A stretch of DNA of 64,000 nucleotides, from positions 638,334 through 702,333 of the forward strand of contig NZ_ATWJ01000007.1 in assembly GCF_000421185.1 (NCBI RefSeq), given 5' to 3'. The stretch comes from Ornithinimicrobium pekingense DSM 21552. GTDB lineage: Bacteria; Actinomycetota; Actinomycetes; Actinomycetales; Dermatophilaceae. Shown in pieces: positions 15,983 to 27,447 of the stretch. The notes under the pieces are model-generated. The model worked only from the letters and a program-made list of their open reading frames with translations, did no database searches and was not told where the DNA came from. Numbering within the stretch: position 1 is the first letter of the stretch; every line of letters begins with the position of its first letter. The position numbers and the translations under genes are program-made.

Positions 15983-17367
15983 CGTTGCGGCCGGCGCTCG
16001 TCGTCGAGGCCGACGGCGGCTCGCGCGGCAACCCCGGGACCGCCGGCTACGGGGCCCTGGTGCGCGACGCCCGGACCGGGGAGGTGCTGGCCGAGCGGGC
16101 GGCGCCGCTGGGCATCGCCTCCAACAACGTCGCCGAGTACAGCGGCCTGGTGGCCGGGCTGCAGGCCGTGCTCGACCTCGGTCTGGCGACCGACGCCGCC
16201 GTCGAGGTCCGGATGGACTCCAAGCTCGTCGTCGAGCAGATGTCGGGCCGCTGGAAGATCAAGCACGCGGACATGCGCCGCCTGGCGATGCAGGCCCGGC
16301 GGCTCGTCGACGCCATCCAGCAGGAGGGCGGCAGCGTGTCGCTGACCTGGGTGCCGCGGGAGCGCAACAAGGCGGCCGACGCGCTGTCCAACGTGGGCAT
16401 GGACGGACGGACCGTCAGCCGTGACCACGCGGGTGCGAAGGGCGGCGGCGAGGGCGACGAGGGTCACGAGAGCGACACGGGCCGGGACACCGTGCAGCCC
16501 GACGGCGGGCAGGACCCCTGGGCGCTGCTGGACGTGGACGACGACGGGACCGAGGACGTGGACGACGACGCGCCGACCCCCGCCGGGCCTGCGTCCCGGG
16601 ACCGGCCCACCTTCGGCGTGGGCAGGGTGCCGCTGAGCGACGTCTACGTCTCGGACGAGACCGTCCCGTCGTTGGAGGGGCAGACCCGTCTGGTCCTCGT
16701 CCGTCACGGGGTCACCGACTTCACGCAGGGCCACCTGCTGGACGGCCGGGGCGGGGCCGACCCCTCGCTCAACGCCACCGGCCGGGCCCAGGCCCAGGCG
16801 GCCGCGGCGGCCGTCCGCCGCCTCGTCGAGCGCTCCGAGCCGGGGCCGCTCGCCGTCGTGTCCTCCTCGCTGCAGCGGGCCCGCCAGACCGGCCAGGCGA
16901 TCGCCGACCACCTCGGGGTGGCCCGCGAGGAGGACCGCGACTGGGACGAGCAGGGCTTCGGGGCGTGGGACGGGATGGCGATGGCCGACCTCGTCCGCGA
17001 CCACGGCGAGGACCTGCTGCGGCTGCGCCACGACGACGGGTTCGCCCCGCCCGGCGGTGAGACGCGCCGCGAGCTGGACGCCCGGGTCGGCCAGGCGCTG
17101 GCCCGCGCGATCGCCCGAGGAGGCACCGTCGTGGTCGCCACGCACCGGGTCGTGCTGATGTCGGTGCTCGGCCGGCTGCTCGGGGTCGACCACGGGCGCG
17201 CGTGGTCGATCGCGACCTCGCCGGCGTCGCTGACGGCGGTCGAGGTCTGGCCCGACGGGGGCGCCCAGGTCGCCTTCGTCAACGACACGCACCACCTCTA
17301 CGACCCGGCCTCCGACGCGGACGACCCGGACGCCGAGATCACGATCGTCGACGCCGGCGTCGACTGA
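15979..17367 (+). CDS. Bifunctional RNase HI / histidine phosphatase (CobC-like)
   Basis: This is a 462-residue fusion. Residues 1-145 form RNase HI: VEADGGSRGNPGTAGYGALV, NNVAEYSGLVAGL, DSKLVVEQMSG and PRERNKAADAL carry the D-E-D-D catalytic set. A charged linker (about 146-235) joins it to a phosphoglycerate-mutase-like phosphatase with LVRHGVTDF (RHG motif), SSLQRARQTG and VVATHRVVLM. The same architecture is known in Rv2228c, where the C-terminal part acts as alpha-ribazole phosphatase. The N half removes RNA from RNA/DNA hybrids. The GTG start overlaps the preceding stop. Confidence 0.92.
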   Translation: MTLRPALVVEADGGSRGNPGTAGYGALVRDARTGEVLAERAAPLGIASNNVAEYSGLVAGLQAVLDLGLATDAAVEVRMDSKLVVEQMSGRWKIKHADMRRLAMQARRLVDAIQQEGGSVSLTWVPRERNKAADALSNVGMDGRTVSRDHAGAKGGGEGDEGHESDTGRDTVQPDGGQDPWALLDVDDDGTEDVDDDAPTPAGPASRDRPTFGVGRVPLSDVYVSDETVPSLEGQTRLVLVRHGVTDFTQGHLLDGRGGADPSLNATGRAQAQAAAAAVRRLVERSEPGPLAVVSSSLQRARQTGQAIADHLGVAREEDRDWDEQGFGAWDGMAMADLVRDHGEDLLRLRHDDGFAPPGGETRRELDARVGQALARAIARGGTVVVATHRVVLMSVLGRLLGVDHGRAWSIATSPASLTAVEVWPDGGAQVAFVNDTHHLYDPASDADDPDAEITIVDAGVD

Positions 17368-17379
17368 CACCCGGTCCCC

Positions 17380-18126
17380 TCAGGCGGGCTGCACGTCCAG
17401 CACCCACGGCCGGCCCGGGCGCTGCGGCTCGTGGAGCCGCACCTCGAAGCGGTCCCGCAGGAGCGGCACGAGCGCGGCGGGGCGTCGGGGGTCGGACGGT
17501 TCCTCGCACAGGGCCCGGGCGACGAGCCCGCGCGTGTGCTTGGCCATGTGCGTCGCGCCCGGGACCCGGACGGTGACCCAGCGCGTCGCGAGGTCGCCCT
17601 GGGGGACCCACGCGGCCGCATACGTGCTCGAGCGGCAGTCCATGACCAGCCCGCGGCCCGCATCCTCGGGCAGCACCTGTTCCAGGTGGGGACGCCAGGC
17701 GCCGGCGAGCGGCCCGACCCCCGGCAGGTTGACCGACATCGAGAGCCGGTAGGGGGCCAGCCGGTCGGTCATGCGCACCAGCCCGTAGAGCGCGGAGACG
17801 ACCCGCAGCCGCCGGGTCGCCCGGCGCGCCGACGAGGGGTCGAGCGAGGCCAGGTCGAGCGCGTCGTAGAGGACACCGGTGTAGAGGTCGCGGGCGGGCA
17901 GCGTGGGCGCGGTCAGCAGCCGGGTGTTGCGCCCGACCTCCTCGGCCAGCGACGGGCTCACCCCGAGCGCCTCGGCCGCGTCCTCGCGCCCGCTGACCTC
18001 CGTCAGGGCGGCGATCACGCGCGCGCGCTGCGGCCCCAGCGAGGAGGCGGACAGCTCCTCCGGCCGCAGCGCGGCCCCCCGGGCGCGGGTGGCCTTGGAC
18101 TCGGACGGGGGCAGCAGGATCAGCAC
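17380..18126 (-). CDS. yaaA: YaaA family protein (peroxide stress, DUF328)
   Basis: This 248-residue protein begins LILLPPSESKA, the DUF328/YaaA signature. E. coli YaaA lowers free iron under peroxide stress and binds DNA; the same role is only inferred here. The GTG at 18126 is the start because it gives the conserved N-terminus and has TACCCT 7 nt upstream, suggesting a leaderless mRNA. A much longer frame runs upstream on this strand but overlaps the RNB gene and is not used. It converges on the RNase H fusion gene with a 12-bp gap. Confidence 0.85.
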   Translation of the reverse strand: MLILLPPSESKATRARGAALRPEELSASSLGPQRARVIAALTEVSGREDAAEALGVSPSLAEEVGRNTRLLTAPTLPARDLYTGVLYDALDLASLDPSSARRATRRLRVVSALYGLVRMTDRLAPYRLSMSVNLPGVGPLAGAWRPHLEQVLPEDAGRGLVMDCRSSTYAAAWVPQGDLATRWVTVRVPGATHMAKHTRGLVARALCEEPSDPRRPAALVPLLRDRFEVRLHEPQRPGRPWVLDVQPA

Positions 18127-18133
18127 GTCAGGA

Positions 18134-18179
18134 AGGGTAGGCGACGGCCGGGGCGACGCGGACGACGACACCGTAGGGT
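18134..18179. promoter_or_regulatory. Divergent leaderless promoters of yaaA and the RNB ribonuclease
   Basis: TACCCT on the minus strand (18134-18139) lies 7 nt from the yaaA GTG, and TAGGGT on the plus strand (18174-18179) lies 7 nt from the RNB ATG. Both are TANNNT -10 hexamers at leaderless spacing. Confidence 0.6.
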
Positions 18180-18186
18180 GACGGGC

Positions 18187-19644
18187 ATGCTGCAGCGTGC
18201 GACGAAGCTCACGGAGGCCTCCTCCGCCACCGACCGCGGCCGCCTGCTGGAGGAGGCCTTCCAGCGGGCCCGTGACCAGCACGACGTGCGCCAGCAGTTC
18301 CCGGCGGAGGTGCTCGCCGAGGTCGAGCGGGTGATCGCCTCCCCGGACCTGCCGGAGCGCGACGAGACCGACCTCGAGCTGGTCACGATCGACCCGCCCG
18401 GGTCGATGGACCTCGACCAGGCGATGCACATCGAGCGCGACGGCGACGGCTACCGGGTGCGCTACGCGATCGCCGACGTCCCCGCCTTCGTCCGCCCGGG
18501 CGGCGCGCTCGACGAGGAGGTCCAGCTGCGGGGCATGACCGTCTACTGCCCGGACGTGCGCGTGCCCCTGCACCCGACCGAGCTCAGCGAGGGCGCCGCG
18601 AGCCTGCTGCCCGACGTCGTGCGGCCCGCCTACCTGTGGGACATGCGCCTGACCGCCGAGGGCGTGCGCGACACCGCCCAGCTCTACCGGGCCCTGGTCC
18701 GCTCCCGCCGGCGCTACACCTACGCCGAGGTGCAGGAACAGGTCGACGCGGGGGAGGCCGAGGAGACCCTGATGCTGCTCAGGGAGGTGGGCGAGCTGCG
18801 CATCCGGCGCGAGGTCGAGCGCGGCGGGGCCAGCCTGCCGATGCCCGAGCAGGAGGTGGAGGTCGCCGCCGACGGCAGCTACCACCTGCGGCTGCGGCCT
18901 CTGCGCCCCGCGGAGGACTGGAACGCCCAGGTCTCGCTGCTCACCGGCATGGTCGCGGCCGAGATCATGCTCGAGGGCGGGGTCGGCGTGCTCCGGACGA
19001 TGCCGGTGCCCGACACCGCGGCGGTCGCCCGCTTCCGGCGGGAGGCCAGGGCGCTGGGGCACGCCTGGCCGGAGGGTATGGCGTACGGCGAGTTCCTGCG
19101 CAGCCTCGACAAGTCGGCGCCCTCGCACCTGGCGGTGGTCAGCGCGGCGACCGCCCTGTTCCGCGGGGCGGGCTACACCGTCTTCGACGGGCAGCTGCCG
19201 CCGGAGGACGAGCGGGTGCAGGCCGCCATCGCCGCCCCCTACACCCACGTCACCGCGCCGCTGCGCCGTCTCGTCGACCGCTACGCGCTGGCGGTGTGCG
19301 CGGCGCTCACCTCGGGGGAGGAGGTCCCGGCCTGGGCGCGGGAGGCGCTGCCGGAGCTGCCGTCGGTGATGGACCGGGCCGACGGCCGCGTGCGGGCCGT
19401 GGAGCGCGAGTGCGTCAGCGCCGTCGAGGCGGCCGTGCTCGTCGACCGTGTGGGCCACACCCTGGAGGCGGTGGTCGTCGACGGGCTGCCGCGCGGGGAC
19501 GTCGTCGTCCAGCTCACCGACCCGCCGGTCTCCGAGGTCGCCGAGGGCAGCGCGGAGCTGGGAAGCACCGTGCAGGTCGAGGTCGTGGAGGCCGACATCG
19601 TGCAGAGCCGCGTGCGGCTACGTGTCGTCCCCGAGGCGTCCTGA
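18187..19644 (+). CDS. RNB-domain ribonuclease (RNase II/R family)
   Basis: This 485-residue 3'-5' exoribonuclease has the RNB catalytic core: IDPPGSMDLDQAMHIE (around residue 80) carries the acidic metal ligands, followed by YAIADVPAFV and FDGQLPPEDERVQAAIA. It lacks the N-terminal cold-shock and clear C-terminal S1 domains of classic RNase R, as is usual for the short actinobacterial members. It probably degrades structured RNA fragments in the cytosol. The ATG 18187 is supported by TAGGGT 7 nt upstream. The HAD gene follows after 7 bp. Confidence 0.88.
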   Translation: MLQRATKLTEASSATDRGRLLEEAFQRARDQHDVRQQFPAEVLAEVERVIASPDLPERDETDLELVTIDPPGSMDLDQAMHIERDGDGYRVRYAIADVPAFVRPGGALDEEVQLRGMTVYCPDVRVPLHPTELSEGAASLLPDVVRPAYLWDMRLTAEGVRDTAQLYRALVRSRRRYTYAEVQEQVDAGEAEETLMLLREVGELRIRREVERGGASLPMPEQEVEVAADGSYHLRLRPLRPAEDWNAQVSLLTGMVAAEIMLEGGVGVLRTMPVPDTAAVARFRREARALGHAWPEGMAYGEFLRSLDKSAPSHLAVVSAATALFRGAGYTVFDGQLPPEDERVQAAIAAPYTHVTAPLRRLVDRYALAVCAALTSGEEVPAWAREALPELPSVMDRADGRVRAVERECVSAVEAAVLVDRVGHTLEAVVVDGLPRGDVVVQLTDPPVSEVAEGSAELGSTVQVEVVEADIVQSRVRLRVVPEAS

Positions 19645-19651
19645 GGCGGAC

Positions 19652-20446
19652 GTGGACCGGCCCCGGGTCGTCGCGACGGACGTCGACGGCACGCTGCTGC
19701 GCTCCGACGGGCGGGTGTCGGCCTTCACCCGCGACGTCCTGCGGGCGGTCTCGGCCGACGGCGTCACGGTGGTCCTCGTCACGGCCCGCCCGCCGCGGTG
19801 GATGCACGAGCTGGGCGAGCTGGGGGTCCACGCCGTCGCCCTCTGCGGCAACGGCGCGTTCACCTACGACGTGGGAGCACGGCGCATCACCGGCCACCGG
19901 CTGCTGCCCACCGAGGTGCTGGGCGGGCTGCTCGCGGACCTGCGCGACGGCATACCCGGCATCGTGCTCGCGACGGAGGGCGTGGAGGGCCCGGCGTGCG
20001 AGGCGGACTGGGAGCTGGACGACTACCCGGCGGAGTGGACGGTGGGCCCGTGGCGCGAGCTCGCCGGACGTCCGGTCGGCAAGGTGCTCGTGCGTCACGC
20101 GACGATGGCCACCGAGGAGCTGACGGGGCTGGTGGCGCAGGTGGTGGGCGACCGTGCGCAGGTGTCCCACTCGGGGGCGGTGCGGATGGCCGAGATCGGC
20201 CCCCGCGGCGTGACGAAGGCCGTGGCGCTGGAGCAGTGGTGCCTCGAGCAGGACCCCGTCGTGGCGGCCGAGGAGGTCTGGGCGTTCGGGGACATGCCCA
20301 ACGACCTGCCGATGCTGACCTGGGCGGGTCGCTCGTTCGCCGTCGCCAACGCGCACCCGGACGTGCTGACCGCTGCGACGCACGCCGTGCCGAGCAACGA
20401 CGAGGACGGTGTCGCGGTCACCCTCGCCGCCCTGCTCGGCCGCTGA
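19652..20446 (+). CDS. HAD-family hydrolase (Cof-type)
   Basis: This 264-residue haloacid-dehalogenase phosphatase has nucleophile motif ATDVDGTLL (residues 8-16), the motif IV segment AFGDMPNDLPML near residue 213, and a C2 cap between them, typical of the Cof subfamily. The substrate is a phosphorylated small molecule but is not identifiable. The GTG start follows the RNB stop by 7 bp, so the two form an operon. Confidence 0.85.
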   Translation: MDRPRVVATDVDGTLLRSDGRVSAFTRDVLRAVSADGVTVVLVTARPPRWMHELGELGVHAVALCGNGAFTYDVGARRITGHRLLPTEVLGGLLADLRDGIPGIVLATEGVEGPACEADWELDDYPAEWTVGPWRELAGRPVGKVLVRHATMATEELTGLVAQVVGDRAQVSHSGAVRMAEIGPRGVTKAVALEQWCLEQDPVVAAEEVWAFGDMPNDLPMLTWAGRSFAVANAHPDVLTAATHAVPSNDEDGVAVTLAALLGR

Positions 20447-20530
20447 GGCACCGGGCTGCTGCGCGCCGACCGCGGGGTCTCGGGCGCCCGCGCGCGGGGA
20501 AGGAGGCCGGGGTGTGGGAGGATCCTGCCC

Positions 20531-20668
20531 ATGAGCGAGCATGTGCCCACGTCCCAGGCAGACACCCGTCCCTTCACCAAGGTGCTGGCGGTCATCCCGA
20601 TCGGCGTGGCGGTGCTGACGGTGCTCTTCGTGCTCGTCGACCTGGTCACCGGGGCCCTGCACCTGTAG
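20531..20668 (+). CDS. Small single-pass membrane protein (45 aa)
   Basis: This is a 45-residue open frame, ATG to TAG. The first 18 residues are polar (MSEHVPTSQADTRPFTKV); the rest is one hydrophobic segment (LAVIPIGVAVLTVLFVLVDL), so it is probably a single transmembrane helix. No clear Shine-Dalgarno sequence precedes it. It lies just before the 3' end of the RNase P RNA gene, which is on the other strand. I do not recognise a family. The strong hydrophobic core and clean start support it as a real gene. Confidence 0.55.
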   Translation: MSEHVPTSQADTRPFTKVLAVIPIGVAVLTVLFVLVDLVTGALHL

Positions 20669-20678
20669 AGCCGGCGGG

Positions 20679-23282
<2,604 letters not shown>

Positions 23283-23389
23283 GGGGTGGGCCCCCGTTCC
23301 GGCCTGAACCGCTCACACCACTCGCGACGCGTCGTTGCACAGATCCCACGATGCGTCATGGAGTCCTTGCAGCGAGGCGTCGCAAGTGC

Positions 23390-24304
23390 TCAGACGCGGC
23401 CACGTGACCGTGCAGCAGCACGGATCTTGGCCGCGACGAGCGGCGGCGAGAAGAGGTCGGCCCAGACGACGCGGGCGACGCCGTGGCCGAGCGAGCGGAT
23501 GTCGTCCTCACGGTGCTTCTCGGCCGCGAGCTCTGCCCGGCCCTCTGACCCGCCGTACTTGACCATCCCGTCGAACTCGAGGACGACGTCGAGCTCGGGG
23601 AGGTAGAAGTCCACCCGAGCCCAACGGCCGTCCGGACGATGGATCAGGTGCTGCTCCACGAAGACGAGTCCCAGGCCGACGAGCACGAGCCGGAGCAAGG
23701 ACTCACCCGGTGACTCGGCCCGCGCCGAGGCGCTCCCCACGACATACCGCGCCCGGGCCACGCCGGGCACCCGGCGCAGCCGACCCAGCCAGTGGTGCAG
23801 CTCCTCGGTGGTGACCATCTCGCGCCGGAGGGCCGCGTCGGCGGCCATGACGCCCGAGCGGACGCCAGCCATCATCCCCGTGCCGAGCACGGCGAGGGCA
23901 GGCACCACCGTGGCCACCATGCCGTGGCTGCCGATGGCGTCCGGACCAGGGCAACGATGGACCGTGAAGGCGTCCTGCCGCCGGGTGTTGGCGTCCTTGG
24001 ACGTGTGCGCCACCCGCACCGGTCCGAGCTCGGAGACCAGCAGGGGCAGGCCGAGCACTGCGGCGGCACTCTGGTGGCTGACCGCGAGCTTCCCGTGCCG
24101 GCTCAGGACGACGGCGGTCGTCCGGATGCGGTGGGACTCCCGGGCGTCGGCGGCAGTGGGTGCGCAGCCGCGGGTCCATGGCGCCCCAGTGTGGTCCGGG
24201 ACGGCCCGCCCGACGTCAGCTGCGGCGTAGACCTGTGGATAAGTCCCCGGTCCAGGGACGCAGGACCACTGACGACGCCGAGCTGCTGGGATCACCTGAC
24301 GCAT
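23390..24304 (-). CDS. AbiEi-like / Vsr-fold DUF559-type protein, N-terminus possibly truncated
   Basis: This protein of up to 304 residues resembles the actinobacterial proteins annotated as type IV toxin-antitoxin AbiEi antitoxins with a C-terminal restriction-endonuclease-like (DUF559/Vsr) fold. The C-terminal core RVDFYLPELDVVLEFDGMVK followed by EKHREDDIRSLG is the nuclease-like signature. The usual N-terminal winged helix is weak or missing; recognisable family sequence begins around HRIRTTAVVLSRHGK. The apparent ATG lies in the loop of a large inverted repeat (24266-24337), so the first 12 residues may not be original. No AbiEii toxin gene is adjacent. Such solitary copies are common and their role is unclear. 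Confidence 0.65.
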   Translation of the reverse strand: MRQVIPAARRRQWSCVPGPGTYPQVYAAADVGRAVPDHTGAPWTRGCAPTAADARESHRIRTTAVVLSRHGKLAVSHQSAAAVLGLPLLVSELGPVRVAHTSKDANTRRQDAFTVHRCPGPDAIGSHGMVATVVPALAVLGTGMMAGVRSGVMAADAALRREMVTTEELHHWLGRLRRVPGVARARYVVGSASARAESPGESLLRLVLVGLGLVFVEQHLIHRPDGRWARVDFYLPELDVVLEFDGMVKYGGSEGRAELAAEKHREDDIRSLGHGVARVVWADLFSPPLVAAKIRAAARSRGRV

Positions 24305-24337
24305 CAGGTGATCCCTGCAGCTCGACGTCGTGAGTGG
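24266..24337. repeat. 34-nt near-perfect inverted repeat spanning the AbiEi-like start codon
   Basis: The left arm 24266-24299 and right arm 24304-24337 are complementary at 31 of 34 positions, with a 4-nt centre CGCA. Twelve residues on each strand are nearly identical when translated (HQVIPAARRREW plus strand, RQVIPAARRRQW minus strand). It lies between the ppgK stop and the AbiEi-like gene and would make a very stable RNA hairpin. It may be a terminator for ppgK, a mobile-element terminus, or an inverted duplication. Confidence 0.8.
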
Positions 24338-24362
24338 GATGCGGCGCGGCAGCGCCGGCCCG

Positions 24363-25121
24363 TCACTCCTCCTCGTGGGCGGTGTACCACGCCGCCCCGA
24401 TGATGCCCGCGTCGTTGCGCAGCTGCGCCGGGACGATCGGCGCGCGCAGGTCGAGCAGCGGCAGGAACTTGTCGGCCTTCTTGGACACGCCGCCGCCGAC
24501 GATGATGAGGTCGGGCCACAGCAGGGCCTCGACGTGGGAGTAGTAGCGCTGCAGCCGCTTGGCCCACTCCTTCCACGACAGGTCCTCCTCGTCCCGCACG
24601 CTGCTGGCGGCCCGGGTCTCCGCGTCGTGGCCGTCGAGCTCGAGGTGCCCGAGCTCGGTGTTGGGCAGCAGCTCCCCGCGCAGGAAGAGGGCGCTGCCGA
24701 TCCCGGTGCCCAGCGTGGTGAGCAGGACCACCCCCGTGTTGTCCTTGCCCGCGCCGTAGTGCATCTCGGCCACCCCCGCGGCGTCGGCGTCGTTGACGAC
24801 GTGCACGGGCCGGCCGAGGCGCTCGGTGAAGAGCGCGTCGGCGTCGGTGCCGATCCAGCTCTTGTCGATGTTGGCGGCCGTGCGGACGACGCCGTGGTCG
24901 ACCACCGCGGGCACGGTGATGCCGACCGGGGTGCCGTCCTCGACGTCGCCGGCCAGCTGGTCCACGAGCTCGACGACGAGGTCGGCGACGGCCTCAGGGG
25001 TCGACTTCTTCGGGGTGTCGATCCGGACCCGGTCGCGGGTGAACTCGCCCTCGTCCAGGTCGACCGGCGCCCCCTTGATGCCGCTGCCGCCGATGTCGAT
25101 ACCGAGGATGTGGGTGGCCAT
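24363..25121 (-). CDS. ppgK: Polyphosphate glucokinase (ROK family)
   Basis: This 252-residue ROK kinase begins [18 protein letters not shown], the ATP/phosphate-binding motif of polyphosphate-dependent glucokinases. [11 protein letters not shown] and [11 protein letters not shown] are the catalytic Asp region and the second phosphate-binding loop. The actinobacterial enzyme phosphorylates glucose using polyphosphate or ATP. GAAAGGA precedes the ATG. It appears monocistronic, with the large inverted repeat just downstream. Confidence 0.93.
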   Translation of the reverse strand: MATHILGIDIGGSGIKGAPVDLDEGEFTRDRVRIDTPKKSTPEAVADLVVELVDQLAGDVEDGTPVGITVPAVVDHGVVRTAANIDKSWIGTDADALFTERLGRPVHVVNDADAAGVAEMHYGAGKDNTGVVLLTTLGTGIGSALFLRGELLPNTELGHLELDGHDAETRAASSVRDEEDLSWKEWAKRLQRYYSHVEALLWPDLIIVGGGVSKKADKFLPLLDLRAPIVPAQLRNDAGIIGAAWYTAHEEE

Positions 25122-25201
25122 GAGGGTCCTTTCGGGCGCGGGTCCTGCGGGCCTGCACAGGGTATGACGTCACGCGCCCGGGCGCAGGCGCTGCGTCACT
25201 C

Positions 25202-25843
25202 CTACGGCTCGACGCGCAGCCCCAGCCCCTGCGCCATCAGCGGCGCGAGCATCGCCAGCTGGTCCGGCCCGACGGTCGCGCCACGCAGTCCGGCCACGTC
25301 GTCGACGCTCGCCAGGACGGCCCCGCGCAGGTCGACGTCGGTGAGCCGGCTGCCGCCCACGCGCAGCGTGTCCACCCGGGTGCCGGTCAGCGCGACACTA
25401 CGGGCGGTGGCGCCGGAGAGCACGAGCTCGTCGACCACGCAGTCGGTGAGGGCCACGTCGACCAGCTCGGCGTCGCGCAGGTCGACGTAGCCCAGCCGGC
25501 AGCCGGTCAGGTCGACCGACCACCACTGCGCACCGGGCGCCTCGAGCACACCGACCCGACCACCGAGCCGCACCTCGCGCCACCGGCCGCCCGCGGCGCG
25601 CAGGACCGTCAGCCCGACCTGGTCCAGGTCGACCTCGGTGAGCCGGGCGCCGGAGAGCAGGGCCTCGTCGGCGGTGAGCCGGCTCAGCCGGGAGGCGGTG
25701 AGGAGCGCGTCGCCCAGGTCGAGCCGGTCGAGCCTCGCGCCGGCGCACACGACCGCCTCCAGGTCGGCGCCGGGTCGCAGCGCCGAGGCGTCGACCTCCG
25801 TCAGGACCCCGAGAGCCAGGTCGGGGACGGCTGGCGCCTTCAC
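25202..25843 (-). CDS. Pentapeptide-repeat protein
   Basis: This 213-residue protein is built of five-residue A(D/N)LXX-like turns, for example [15 protein letters not shown] and [18 protein letters not shown], which form a right-handed quadrilateral beta-helix. Members such as MfpA and Qnr mimic DNA and protect gyrase from quinolones, but most have no known role. Its GTG start overlaps the map stop (GTGA, 25840-25843), so it is translated with methionine aminopeptidase. It is cytosolic, with no signal peptide. Confidence 0.85.
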   Translation of the reverse strand: MKAPAVPDLALGVLTEVDASALRPGADLEAVVCAGARLDRLDLGDALLTASRLSRLTADEALLSGARLTEVDLDQVGLTVLRAAGGRWREVRLGGRVGVLEAPGAQWWSVDLTGCRLGYVDLRDAELVDVALTDCVVDELVLSGATARSVALTGTRVDTLRVGGSRLTDVDLRGAVLASVDDVAGLRGATVGPDQLAMLAPLMAQGLGLRVEP

Positions 25844-26706
25844 GGCCCCGGCAGCGTCAGGATCTCCGCGCCGTCGTCGGTGATGAGGATCGTGTGCTCG
25901 AACTGCGCCGAGGGCCGGCCGTCGGCGGTCAGCACGGTCCACCCGTCGTCCCACTCGACCCACTCGGGGGTGCCGAGGTTGAGCATCGGCTCGATCGTGA
26001 ACGTCATACCCGGCTCGATGAGCGTGTCGTAGGCGGGCGCCGCGTCGTAGTGGGGGATGACGAGCCCGGAGTGGAAGGCCTCGCCGACGCCGTGCCCGGT
26101 GTAGTCGCGCACCACGCCGTAGCCGAAGCGCCGCGCGTAGCTCTCGATCACCCGGCCGATGACGTTGATCTCGCGCCCGGGGCGTGCGGCCCGGATCGCG
26201 CGCATCAGCGCCTCCTGCGTGCGCTCCACGAGCAGGCGGGTCTCCTCGGCGACCTCGCCGCACAGGAAGGTGGCGTTGTTGTCGCCGTGCACGCCGCCGA
26301 CGTAGGCCGTGATGTCGATGTTGCAGATGTCCCCCTCCTGCAGCTCCCGGTCGTCGGGGATGCCGTGGCAGATGACCTCGTTGACCGACGTGCACAGCGA
26401 CTTGGGGTAGCCGCGGTAGCCCAGGGTCGAGGGGTAGGCGCCGTGGTCGAGGAGGAACTCGTGGCCGGCCCGGTCGATCGCGTCGGTCGTCACGCCCGGA
26501 CGGACCATCTCGCCGCACAGCTGCAGCGCCTGGGCGGCGATGCGTCCGGCCACCCGCATCCGCTCGATCGTCTCGGCGTCCTTGACCTCGCTGCCGCTGA
26601 AGGGTGCGGGCGCCGGCCGGTCGACGTACTCCGGGCGGGCGATCGAGGCGGGGACGGGCAGCCGCGGGCTGACGACTCCCGGGGCGAGGGGGGTGGTGGT
26701 CGGCAT
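25840..26706 (-). CDS. map: Methionine aminopeptidase, type I
   Basis: This 288-residue enzyme removes the initiator methionine from nascent proteins. The five metal ligands are in [20 protein letters not shown] (two Asp), GHGVGEAFH (His), FTIEPML (Glu) and QFEHTILI (Glu). An N-terminal extension of about 40 residues with a proline-rich PXXP-like stretch is typical of actinobacterial MapB. The ATG at 26706 is preferred over upstream in-frame starts because TAGACT lies 7 nt before it (leaderless pattern). The pentapeptide gene is translationally coupled downstream. Confidence 0.94.
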   Translation of the reverse strand: MPTTTPLAPGVVSPRLPVPASIARPEYVDRPAPAPFSGSEVKDAETIERMRVAGRIAAQALQLCGEMVRPGVTTDAIDRAGHEFLLDHGAYPSTLGYRGYPKSLCTSVNEVICHGIPDDRELQEGDICNIDITAYVGGVHGDNNATFLCGEVAEETRLLVERTQEALMRAIRAARPGREINVIGRVIESYARRFGYGVVRDYTGHGVGEAFHSGLVIPHYDAAPAYDTLIEPGMTFTIEPMLNLGTPEWVEWDDGWTVLTADGRPSAQFEHTILITDDGAEILTLPGP

Positions 26707-26713
26707 AGGGTGG

Positions 26714-26719
26714 AGTCTA
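26714..26719 (-). promoter_or_regulatory. Leaderless -10 element of map
   Basis: TAGACT on the minus strand is separated by 7 nt from the map ATG, the spacing expected when transcription starts at the start codon. Confidence 0.6.
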
Positions 26720-26764
26720 GGTCGCCGCGCTGGGCGGCCGAGCCGGACAGCAGGAGGCACACCG

Positions 26765-27004
26765 ATGGGTATGGAGTACTGGTACAACACCAAGACCGGC
26801 CGGGTCGAGGCGACCGACGACCCCGAGCGCGCCCGCAGTGCCGACCTGATGGGTCCCTACGGCAGCGAGGACGAGGCCTCCCGGGCCCTGGAGACCGCCG
26901 CGCAGAAGACGGCCCAGTGGGACGAGGAGGAGCGCAAGGAGCACGAGTGGCGCACCGGTGACGCCGACTCCGCCGCCTGGGACAACAACCCGCTCAACGA
27001 CTGA
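26765..27004 (+). CDS. Small conserved acidic protein next to map
   Basis: This is a 79-residue acidic protein beginning [16 protein letters not shown]. The repeated pattern in [17 protein letters not shown] resembles the short SPOR-like proteins of actinobacteria that pair a tyrosine/tryptophan strand with an alanine-rich helix. The function is unknown. The start ATG 26765 is set by AGGAGG at 26752-26757 (7 nt spacing); a second ATG at 26771 is too far. It is divergent from map by 58 bp. Confidence 0.75.
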   Translation: MGMEYWYNTKTGRVEATDDPERARSADLMGPYGSEDEASRALETAAQKTAQWDEEERKEHEWRTGDADSAAWDNNPLND

Positions 27005-27035
27005 CGCGGCGCCCGGCAGCCACCCGCCCTGACCC

Positions 27036-27425
27036 GTGGACGACCTCCTCGTCGAGCGCGTGCTGCGCGCGGTCGAGCTCGTGCCGCCCGGCCGGGTCGT
27101 GTCCTACGGCGACCTCGCCGACCTCGTCGGCATCGGCCCCCGGCAGGTCGGCTCGATCATGCGGCACTGGGGCGGCGACGTGACGTGGTGGCGGGTCGTG
27201 AGCCACGCCGGAGACCTCGGCGGCGGCCTGCTGACGCGGGCCCGGCCGCACTGGGACGCCGAGGGGATCGCGGTCAAGCCCAACGGCCTGGGCTGCCGCA
27301 TCGCCGACTACCGCGCCGACCTGGCGTTGCTCGCGGCCGACTACGAGCGGGCCGTCGCCGACCTGCCCGGGGACCCGGCCCGGGACCAGCGGCGACGCGC
27401 ACGGCATACCCCCGCGCGCGGGTGA
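27036..27425 (+). CDS. Alkyltransferase-like protein (MGMT DNA-binding fold)
   Basis: This 129-residue protein has the DNA-binding domain of O6-alkylguanine-DNA alkyltransferase: VPPGRVVSYGDLADLVGIGP and WWRVVSHAGDL. The PCHR active-site cysteine is absent; the matching stretch is VTWWRVVS, so it cannot transfer alkyl groups. Such ATL proteins bind alkylated bases and hand them to nucleotide excision repair. It has a GTG start. It lies just upstream of glnA2, but a functional link is not expected. Confidence 0.85.
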   Translation: MDDLLVERVLRAVELVPPGRVVSYGDLADLVGIGPRQVGSIMRHWGGDVTWWRVVSHAGDLGGGLLTRARPHWDAEGIAVKPNGLGCRIADYRADLALLAADYERAVADLPGDPARDQRRRARHTPARG

Positions 27426-27447
27426 GGCCATGCGGCAGGATGGGCGC

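Noticed and set aside
18127..19458. In-frame N-terminal extension of yaaA by about 440 residues
   Set aside because: The extension overlaps the RNB ribonuclease, shows no domain, and the conserved YaaA start and a -10 element sit at 18126-18139.
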